A stretch of DNA of 64,000 nt from Adineta vaga (Eukaryota > Rotifera), in assembly GCA_021613535.1 (NCBI GenBank), contig CP075493.1, positions 7,626,001 to 7,690,000 of the forward strand, given 5' to 3'. The position numbers and the translations under genes were made by a program. This document shows positions 54,901 to 64,000 of the stretch, piece after piece; position 1 is the stretch's first letter, and each line of letters begins with the position of its first letter. The notes under the pieces were generated by a model, which saw only the letters and a program-made list of their open reading frames with translations, was not told the origin of the DNA and did no database searches.

Positions 54901-55383
54901 CTCTGCTAGTAAGAATCTGAGACGATGCTGATAGTTGTTGTTGTGCTTGCTGGTATATGCCAATCTCAGCGGTGTTGTACAGAATACAAATGATAGGAGC
55001 GTGTTGTCCCAAAGTTGTAGTAAAAAAAAGAAAGAATATGTAGGACAACTGTTTTTTTTTCAAGCATTCGAGAAGAAGAAGAAGGAGAAGGAGAAGGAGA
55101 AGAGAGACAGAGAAAACGAGTAGATAGAAAGAAAGGAGAAGAAAGACATTCGTTACGGAGAATGACAAGAAACGGTAAAGACGGTAGCTCGTATAGCGTA
55201 TCGTCGATAGCATTCCTTTTTTTCTCTTGTTTCTTCTCTCGAGAAATGTAAGAAGACATATTTACTCGAGAATAGTAGGAAAATAGTGATCGATAGTTGT
55301 GATTTTCTCAAATTATGCCTAGTGGAAATGGATCATCCTATTTACTTCTCATTATTTAGATCTTCTATTTTAAAACCAATAAA
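51970..55383. other. Long intergenic region
   Basis: About 3.4 kb, AT-rich, with a GAA/TTC tract at 52526-52551 and GAA/GGA-rich DNA at about 55070-55110. The open frames on either strand are translations of these repeats or short and unconserved. It may include the distal promoter and 5' UTR of the STUM gene. Confidence 0.5.
52526..52551. repeat. (GAA)n microsatellite
   Basis: A pure agaagaagaagaa tract in the long intergenic region upstream of the STUM gene. Confidence 0.85.
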
Positions 55384-57786
55384 ATGAAAATGGTGTCATC
55401 CTATTCAACGAATACTGATGATATTCATACACGACCATCGAATACAGTTGTAGCAAATAATCGAAATGCTCGTTCAAGTCATATATCAATTTCATCAAAT
55501 AAACGATCATCAGTAAATAAAGGTGGAACGAATTCGACTAAAATCAACCAAGGAATGTTTCGTCGTGCTGTTCCCCAAATGCCACGTGTTCTAGCTATAA
55601 TCTGTTTTGTACTCAATTTGATTTTACCAGGCACCGGTAAGAACTCAGATTCATGTGTGATATATATAGTTTCGTTTTTTAACGAAGTCTTGTTCATCTT
55701 CTCCAAGAACATATTGTACGATCGGATACTTTAAATTTAAATTTCTTTCTAATCTTGATTGTCAACATAAGCGCGTGTCAGTCCAGTATTGCCATTTCAT
55801 CATTTTAGTTGTCATACTGATTTAGTTGACATGCGGACAGGTTTCCTTGAATTTAATTGTTTGTTATTGTTGTTCTGGTAGTTTTTTTTCTCACACAATA
55901 TTTAATCCGCCCTTTATGGTAACAGTCATAACAAGAACATTAACGCATGTTGATTGGAAGATCTATAGAAAAAATATATGGAACACAATACAGCACAACA
56001 GATAGAAGGTATATCTGCGTACTAGGAGATACACATGTGTGAAAATGATTGCTATATGTCAAACAGCCTAGTGACAAACAATATCGTGTCGTGTATTGAT
56101 AAATGATAAATAAGTCCATTTACAAATAGTTAGACATCAACCAATTGTTTTCAATGCCGAGTTTTTTGTGATAATCGTATGTAGAAAACTTTGTTGCTTC
56201 TTTTTACAATCGCTTTTTTCCCGTATCAAATCACTACAAAGTTTTATTGGTAATCTTAGACGCTGAAGAGTGCTTTCACTTAACGATCAGGTATCACAGA
56301 TTAGAATAGTGTTGTAAATACATGAAAATGTAAGCATTCTGAAGTGAATAAACATTAGTTTCATCAAATTACATTGTCACGGCAATAGACTAGAATAAAA
56401 GCAAGAAAGGAAGCAGACAACAAGAAATAGATGTCTTGTCAGCAAATTGATTACCGAAGAAGAACACATATTCTTTCTATTTTAGGGACATTAATTAGTG
56501 CATTTGCAGTATTCTGTTGTGGAAAACAAGATTACGAGAAAAACATTGTTGCCTGTTTGTATAATATTCTTGCAGCTATTTTACAAGGTGCAACGATATT
56601 TATACTTGTTGGATGGATCTGGTCAGTTCGATGGGGCATACTTTTTGTTCAATTATCAGGTAAAAAATTGTTCTCAAGAAAAATGAAGAAGTTAGATTGC
56701 ATTGAACATGATGATTTTCTTTTCTGGATTTCTATGTGAGTACAAATACATAGTGAGAAGAATATCTAATAAAACACTAACATCGTGACATTATTCATCG
56801 AACAAAATAATGACAGATGCGCGAACGAGGAGAAAAAAGTAATTGAAATGTGCTTGAACAAATAATAAAAAATATAGATAGAATAAATGATAAGATTAAC
56901 TCATTGAAAAAAACCGAATTTTTTTATTCTATTAGCAAGATTAGAAATGTTATTAGCGTTCTTCATGTTTGAATTCTATCGACAGAAAAGAAAAGCTATA
57001 TTTAGATTAATTATGAAGTCTATTTCGAAGATGAATGTTACTCAATTAGAAAATCTTGCCGAGTTCGTCCAACATTCTTGTCATCTATTTGATAACAATA
57101 TATTAGATCAATACATACACACTTAAAGTTCGATTGTTTTTTCACTCTTTTATATCATCAATGAGTTATTTCGATAGCCGGAAAATCCGGACTAGCAACA
57201 AAAGAGTCAAAGAAAAACAGCAGTTGAATCATTCTCAAATGCTTTCAAAAGTAAAAATATTGATCAGTTTCTGTAGAATGATACATTGTAAAGGAATTTA
57301 TATTCGTATTGTATGTCAACGATAATATAGATGCATATGCGAATTTATTTAATGAATAAAGAAGAAAAAAGATTATTTTTATCTATCTTTATGTGACTTA
57401 TAATATCCCGATTGATTACGGTGAATTAACTCATTTGAATCGAATTTTAAGTGTCTAGCTAATCCGAGAAACCTATTGACCTAGAATTGATAATAAGAGC
57501 AGGAAATATGTGACAAAGAATATTAAAGTAGATTTCTATAGAATATAAAGTGCTCGAAGAAAAATATATTGAAGTTTTTCTTTCTTCTTTCAGAATCTTT
57601 ATTAGATAAATACTTCTTTTTCATTCGTACTTTCTAGGCAATAAAACCATGACAACACAACCAACACCGTTCTATGTTCGTCGTCAATCAAGTGTTGATA
57701 CACATACTCAACCATTTCTAACACAAATGGTTGCACCGCGTGTACCACCAGTGCTTGAAGATACAAACGAAATGGATCTTGTATGA
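55384..57786 (+). CDS. STUM: STUM/SPEC3 family membrane protein
   Basis: Three exons (55384-55636, 56486-56659, 57638-57786) sum to 191 aa. The family core MPRVLAIICFVLNLILPG, TLISAFAVFCC, LQGATIFILVGWIWSVRWG forms two hydrophobic segments, matching SPEC3/Stum proteins, which are membrane proteins needed for mechanical sensing in Drosophila proprioceptive neurons and present in sea urchin cilia. The N-terminal 70 residues are polar, Ser/Asn-rich and presumably cytoplasmic; the C-terminal exon (TPFYVRRQSSVDTHTQPF) carries an RRQSS kinase-like site. Introns are long for this window (849 and 978 nt), which may hold regulatory sequence; both are phase 1 after Gly, as expected for the family core. 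Confidence 0.9.
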
Positions 57787-58868
57787 TGTGTCATCTAATC
57801 TTTAATAGCCTATCATCATTCTCATCAGCATATGATGGATTTAATCCAAGACAACTACGAAGAAGTTAGCATTCTTCCTACTATAGTTATCATTTCAACA
57901 CTGTGATAATCTTGACATTATATACATATATGTATTTATTGCTGCCATTGTTGCTCTAGATTGTTTACATTGCATGATATCATCTACGTATACATACATT
58001 TTTGATTTTGTGCAAAATATTTTCAGTGTAGTTTGTATTTGATATTCTTCGAAAAAACAACCAATTTTGAATATAAATTTTAGAATTAGTCATTATGAAT
58101 AAGTTAGACAATATATATTTATTGATTAGAAATGAAAAAATTATATCTGTTTTTCCTTATTAAAATCATTAATTTTGATTGTTATTAATCAAATTATCAA
58201 ATGTATTCTTATGAAGAATATAATTTAATTAATTCAGATGGTTTCAAAGTATTTCAAATAAATAAAATCAATAGAGCATACGTTGAGTATTAAAATAATA
58301 GTATGAGAAGACATCTATTTACATGATATCTATCTCGTTCCTATTGCACTCTTAAAAAATGATATATTATATTGGTTTATTATATAGGTTAATACATTAA
58401 CTATGACAATCGATTTTTCATCTTCTATAATCCGTTGATAAACGATGTTATTCATGGAAGATTTTCGAACAATGATCAATTCTGTCAAATCGTTAAATTG
58501 CTATTGTATTATTGAATGTTGTATGTAATCCATGTCTCATTCTATAGGAAATGAAAAGCATATGCAAATGTAAAGATCGACATAGAATTACATTGAAAGC
58601 TTTCTCTCTTGTGAAGTTTATCATTTTATGACTCAATGATATCGAAAATGAATTTATACTATATCCATTTTGAATAGAAGTTGCATTGTCAGAGCTTAGG
58701 AAAAAAAAGATTTGTTGACTTTCAGTTTAATATTTACTATTGAGAATGATCTTCCATTAGATGCCACTCGAGTCCGTTTTGTTCAATTATTACAAGGAGA
58801 GTATTGCCTAGTGACAGCTTACACTTTGAATATATAAATGTGAACTTTTCTTGTCCTCATAATTCTAA
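57787..58868. other. Intergenic spacer
   Basis: About 1.1 kb, AT-rich, between STUM and the Rab gene. Nothing recognisable was seen. Confidence 0.5.
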
Positions 58869-60086
58869 ATGCCGATTGCTAATCTAACTAACGGAATACC
58901 AAGTGATCGAAGAATTGATCAATTCATACCGGTAATTATTCAGTTTTGTTCTAATAATTTCTCGATTTCCTATCTTTATTTTATTGTAGCCATATGGATA
59001 TCTTTCATCGATAGATGCTTTTCCTAATTTTGATGATAGTGTAATCAATTATTCAACTAATCAGCGTAGTCAAAAACCTTCGTAAGTATTTTATTTATTC
59101 ATGTGCTAATCAGCTCTTTTTCTTTTGTGAAATTATTTTTTTAGAAATCTCATTTGTAAATTAGTTATGGTCGGTGATGTTGCTGTAGGAAAATCATGTT
59201 TAGCGACAAGGTATAACATTTAGAAAATAGAAAAAAGATATTTCAAAGACGAAAAGAAACGTTTTAGATTGTGTCATAATACATTTGATCGAAATTATAA
59301 AGCAACAATTGGAGTCGATTTTGAAGTAGAAAAATTCTTGATTCTTGGTGTACCGATGTCATTACAAATATGGGATACCGCTGGTCAAGAACGATTCAAA
59401 TGTATTGCGGGTAAATATCTTTTCTTTTTATGATTTATCAATTGTCCTAAAACTGTATTTGTCAGCTGCCTATTATCGTGGTGCTCATGTCGTTATTGCT
59501 GTATTTGACATGAATGATCTTGATACATTAAAAAGTGCAGAACGTTGGGTTAATGAAGCATTACAAACTATAGCTAATGATAATCCATTGATATACTTAG
59601 TTGGTTCCAAACGAGATCTAATCGTATGTACAATAATATTGCTCATGTAAATAATTCTTTTCGTTATATTTTTACAGACGGATGAGAGAATTTGTGCAAA
59701 AATCGAACAGACAGCTCGAATAACTGCAAAACGTTTAAATGCAGAATTTTGGTCATTATCATCTTTAACAGGTTAGAATGTTCATTTAAATATTGATTGA
59801 AAGAAAAGAAAAGAAATTGAATTATAGGACAACGAGTTCCAGAATTCTTCAAACGTATTGCTTGTGTATCATATCAAACATTAGTGAAACAACAATTGAA
59901 TCCTCTGAATACATCTAATGAAAAAGCCACATCAAAAACTCAGTTAGCTGTTAGTCTTACACCAATCGATGGTAAGTAATTTTAAGACAAAAAAGAATGA
60001 TTTGATCATTTCTAATTAATGCTTTGTGTTTCCAAGGTCATATTTCTAAACAACAATCGAAAGATACTTGTTGTAATACAAGTTGA
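58869..60086 (+). CDS. RAB34: Rab34-like small GTPase
   Basis: Eight exons give about 269 aa (human RAB34 259). A 50-residue N-terminal extension precedes the GTPase fold: P-loop GDVAVGKS, switch region NTFDRNYKATIGVDFEVEKF, switch II WDTAGQERFKCIA, then AAYYRGAHVVIAVFDMND, guanine-binding GSKRD in place of NKxD (as in Rab34/36), and the SSLT motif in place of SAK. ATIGVDFE and the SKxD variant point to Rab34/36 rather than Rab6 or Rab7. Rab34 acts at the Golgi and in ciliary-vesicle formation. The C-terminus ends KDTCCNTS, so the two cysteines available for geranylgeranylation are followed by three more residues instead of being terminal or next to last. An AATAAA occurs near 60215. Confidence 0.92.
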
Positions 60087-61467
60087 TAGCAATATTAAAT
60101 ATTTTTATCTTTAAATAATTAAATGTTGTTTGTTTGCTTATGTGAATGTCACTGTTGGGAAGTTTATTGAAACTGATAGAAAGAATTTCAAATTCTGTAC
60201 TTAGCTATTGTTCGCAAATAAAAGATTTTTTGGACTACAAAACCGTTTTTTTGTCCGTTTGACGCGTAACTGCAAGACATCTATCACAAATAATGGAAAA
60301 TCACAGAAATAAGAAGAACGACATTTCCTTTTCATTAAAACTATTCAATTCAATGATTGTTCAGAAGGATGCAGTTTCTTATTCTTTTTGACATGCAAGA
60401 TCAAATGAAATACATGACATCACACAAAAAAATATAGAATCGTTTGATTCTTTTAAAATTAGTTATTTTAATAAAGCATAAAATATTATATTGTCGCTAT
60501 AAGATTCAAACGTGAAATATACAAGACTATTTATATATCCATGTAGATATTTTCTCAATAGAAATTCTTATACTACAAAGAAGGTCAATCAGATTAGATT
60601 AATCCTGTTAATTAAATAGGAAATAACGGAAAACATAGGAAGTAGGATAAATAGCAACTAGCACAACTAATGTAAATAAACAACCTAAAAGACGTCATAG
60701 ATAGAAATATCTTGTATCCAAAGAAATTTAATCAAATGGTCAATATACAGACAGTTGTTGTTGTATATATTTCAAAAACTTATGATAAAGATATATACTA
60801 GATGAAAGTATATCAATGAATTGTATTTTAGAATACTGATTGATAATTTATTATTGAGAAGACCAGAAAGAAAAAATTTCAATCAAACACACGTATATCA
60901 TTGTTTTTCATATGCTCACTCTAACACTATGCGCTGACTGACAGCAGAATAAAGACAAAAAGAGATGATTAATGAAGAGAAAGAGAAATGATAGTAACAA
61001 GTCTTTACACAAACGTACAAACCACATCCGCACTCACTCTTCAATAAAATATGTATGTATGTGTGTGTATGTTTAATGTTTATATGTATTGTGTAAAAGA
61101 CTGAAAATACAGCAAAATAGAAAATAGAGCAAAAATAGATGAAAATGTAATTGTAGAAAGAGATAGAAAAAAATTTGATGATGATGATGATGATATGATA
61201 AGATAGTTAACAAAGAGACACAGAGGGAACACAAAAATGATGATGACAACGAGCAATCAAATTACCGCGTGTGAAGTAATTCATTTTCCCACAAGTAGAT
61301 CATGACTGTTTATCTTCAATCAGACAATATTCTTGACTAATCGACATACATATATGATTAAGATAAAAATAATTCGTTATCATCAACTACAAATGAGAGA
61401 AGAGAAATATAGAGAAGAAAAAAAGAGAGATTAAAAAAGAAAAGAAAAAAGTTTTAATAGATAACGT
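60087..61467. other. Intergenic region
   Basis: About 1.4 kb between convergent genes, containing 3' UTRs of the Rab gene and the collagen gene and a GAT repeat at about 61178-61195. No gene was recognised. Confidence 0.5.
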
Positions 61468-64000
61468 CTAATGTTTCTTTATTGTTTGTCCAACGTAATA
61501 GTTTCCATTTTGAAAACCACCTTGACCAGCGCTCTGTTGAGTCTTCAAACAAACCGTACAGCGACTGATCTTATTTCGATGATTACCAGATTTCAATGTT
61601 TCTTGACGTGGTACTTCAAATTGATTATTTTGATCAATAACTGTCATCCAATAACTGAATTTATTTGCATAGTACATGCAATTACCATCTGTTCCTGAAC
61701 ATTCAATGAATGGTGTTGCACGGAAATCTTCAAGGCATGAACCAGGACTTGCTAATGATTGACCGCCACCTTGTGCACCGCGACCAAGATGCTATGAAAG
61801 GGAAAAGAAATCAATTTCAGTTGCTATATATATATATATAACTATTTGTCATCAAAACGAAGGACATGCTTTGTTCATCTCATTTATCTTCTAATAAATG
61901 TACACTTACCATAACAAAACTGTAGCCTTGCCATAAGATATTCCATCCATTTGGACATGGAGGTGGTGTCATTGATAAACTATGGAATGACATAACATTA
62001 GCAGGTGCTTCACATACGGCACAACGTGAAATATATGGTCGAATTTGTTCACGTTGAACAGGCATCATTGGCATTGGTTCTGTTGTTGATAAATAGTATG
62101 TTAAGTCATTTGTTTGACCATAATAACAAACGTTTGTATGATCACAACGTAAATATGGTAATGCAGAGAATTTCTGAAGACATGAACCAGCCGAACCTAT
62201 ACAAGAAAAAAGTATTCATATTCGTAATTCGATCGAAGATATTATTTACCAAGATCTTGATGATATCCATGATCATTTCCTTGCATCATGAGTAAACTGT
62301 AACCATCCCAGAGTTTTACCATGCCAGATGGACAATCAGGTACTTGAGCGGATTGTGAATGACGTACAACCATAAAACCAGTTCGTTGAAGGCCAGGACC
62401 AGCTGGACCGGGAGGACCGCTTGCACCTGAATTAAAAAGGAAAAAACCGGTGATTAAGAATGTATAGTTGAGAATTTCCTAGTTTTATACCTGGTGGACC
62501 AGCAATACCGGCAATACCTGGAATACCTGGTGTACCCTAGATCGTAAAAGATCAACATAGCAAATACATAAATAAAATTCTTTAGTTACTTACACGTTCA
62601 CCTTTAGGTCCAACATAACCGGGTAAACCTGGTTGACCTGGTTGCCCAGGTGGACCATTTTCTCCTCGTGGACCAGGTTGACCTATTCATATAAGTATTA
62701 CTTAATAGATCAGATAAAAAAGATTTTATATACAAACCTGGCACTCCTTGAAGTCCTGGTAAACCTGTGGTGAATAAAGAAAAATGTATTGTGAAGTTCA
62801 AAATTACAGTATTCTATTACCTGGTGCGCCCGGTAAACCTGATTCACCTTTCACACCTGGTTGACTAATGTATGGTTGTGCTTGAATACATTCACCTTTT
62901 TGACCCATAGCACCTAGAATTTTGTACGATAAGATATAATTGTTATTTCAAAATGTCACTTCAATAGTTACCGGGTAAACCAGAAGGTCCGGGACGACCA
63001 TCAAAACCACGGTCACCTTTAAGTCCGGGAAGACCTAGATGTAAGAAAAAAACCAATAAGCTTTGACTGAATATTTATTTTATATGCAAATACCTGGATT
63101 GCCTGGGAATCCGCTATTTCCTAGAAAGAAAAAAAAACAACAATAATTATTCAGTTCTAATTCAAAAAAAGAATATTTCTACCTTTTTCTCCTGCAAAAC
63201 CAGGTTGACCTGAAATTTTTCGAAAAGTAAAAGGAACATGTGAAGTACAACTTTATCACAAGAAACAAACCTGGCATTCCAGCGACACCACGGTCACCTA
63301 TGAGGAAAATATATTAGCGTAAAAAAAGAATATAGATATTTTCTTAATTAGCATACCTGGAAGTCCTGGTAATCCATTTGCACCTGGGAATCCATCACGA
63401 CCTTTAGCACCGGGCATGCCTGGCATACCTGGAGAACCAGAAAATCCTTGAAAAAAAAGTTCGATATATTATATTCTTTAATGCATGGTTATTTTTAATA
63501 TTTACCATCTTTGCCTGGTAGACCTGGAGCACCTATAAATATCAAAGACGAAAAGATTAAGAAGTTACTTATCAAATGAAAAACTTTACCTTGTAAACCT
63601 GGAGCGCCTGGAAGACCTGGTAAACCGGTGTCACCTTTCTAATACATCGAGAAGAAATATATAGTTACACAAGCTTCAAAGTAGTTTGATCACTCACAGT
63701 GCCGAGGACGGGTACATTACAATCGCGGCCAGCAAGACCAGGTGTACCAGGGAAACCTGCAGTTCTAAAAAGAAAATATACAATAGTTGGATAAAAAATA
63801 TGTTTAAATTCGAAATTCATACCCTTTCTCTCCGGGAAGACCTGGCATGCCTGTTCAACAAATAAAAATTATATTTTGTTCGAATCTATTGTAAATATCT
63901 TACCATTGAGACCGCCTGGACCAGGTTCACCTTTCAATCCAGATGCTGCATAGCCTAAAAGAGCAGGATAATGGAATTAAATATTTCCTTTATCTTTTAA
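61468..64000 (-). CDS. COL4A1: Collagen alpha(IV) chain, 3' half (partial, 5' end off the window)
   Basis: Many small exons from the right edge encode Gly-X-Y repeats (for example [19 protein letters not shown]) with short introns, followed by the NC1 domain and the TAG at 61468. NC1 has both repeats: [55 protein letters not shown], then [61 protein letters not shown]. It is alpha1-like. Collagen IV trimers meet through NC1 to build basement membranes; the Met of [10 protein letters not shown] and the Lys of ETLKSG, which form the sulfilimine cross-link in other animals, are both present. The chain ends with about 25 extra residues ([21 protein letters not shown]) after the position where vertebrate chains stop. 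Interruptions of Gly-X-Y were not mapped. Confidence 0.95.
61826..61841. repeat. (TA)n microsatellite in a collagen intron
   Basis: A short TA run inside the intron between the two last NC1 exons. Confidence 0.75.

Noticed and set aside
54842-55259. Leucine-run open frames on the minus strand
   Set aside because: Translation of a GAA/GGA repeat tract.

Overview
The window is AT-rich eukaryotic nuclear DNA carrying animal genes: collagen IV, alpha-actinin, tropomodulin, gamma-tubulin complex protein 6, STUM/SPEC3, Rab34, CHCHD4 and a class A GPCR. Most introns are very short (about 45-90 nt, GT...AG), genes are densely packed on both strands, and several families look lineage-specific (two-domain Ly6-like surface proteins, an atypical GPCR, BTB proteins with a Cys-rich tail). 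This fits a compact lophotrochozoan genome; my best guess is a bdelloid rotifer, from general resemblance rather than any search. I saw no rRNA, tRNA, CRISPR, viral gene or recognisable intact transposon.

Layout. 1-3678 (minus): a partial unrecognised gene, a ZC3H14/Nab2-like zinc-finger gene, and CHCHD4/MIA40 about 110 bp upstream of it. 5259-9301 (plus): a 15-exon alpha-actinin. 10134-15832 (plus): an unrecognised single-pass membrane protein, a BTB/Cys-rich gene with a signal-like N-terminus, a short LETM1-like gene, and a degraded paralogue of the BTB gene. 16086-19194 (minus): a small acidic protein (possibly GON7) and a PIAS-type SUMO ligase. 21199-26591 (plus): an RBPMS/couch potato gene with a 3.6 kb first intron, in-phase alternative first exons, a 1-nt frameshift in the RRM and an open frame beyond its stop. 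26812-27973 (minus): a paralogue of the membrane protein at 10134.

28957-34614 holds two single-exon Ly6-like paralogues flanking a 3-exon GPCR. 34678-39386 (minus) is TUBGCP6. A plus-strand run follows: tropomodulin, RBM48, a MANSC-domain membrane protein and Golgi alpha-mannosidase II (39647-49304). The rest is sparser: a small Ly6-like gene (51311), STUM/SPEC3 (55384), a Rab34-like GTPase (58869) and the 3' half of a collagen IV gene (minus, running off the right edge).

The genes do not form one pathway. Local themes are cytoskeleton (actinin, tropomodulin, GCP6), RNA processing (ZC3H14, RBM48, RBPMS), secretory or surface proteins (Ly6-like, MANSC, mannosidase II, collagen IV) and mitochondria (CHCHD4, LETM1). 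At least six start codons sit directly behind, or within a few bases of, a pyrimidine-rich AG, and two tandem pairs are only about 110 bp apart. That arrangement suits spliced-leader trans-splicing or 5'-UTR introns. Gene models were made by hand from splice signals and reading phase; most exon sums were checked to be multiples of three, and edges may be off by a base or two.
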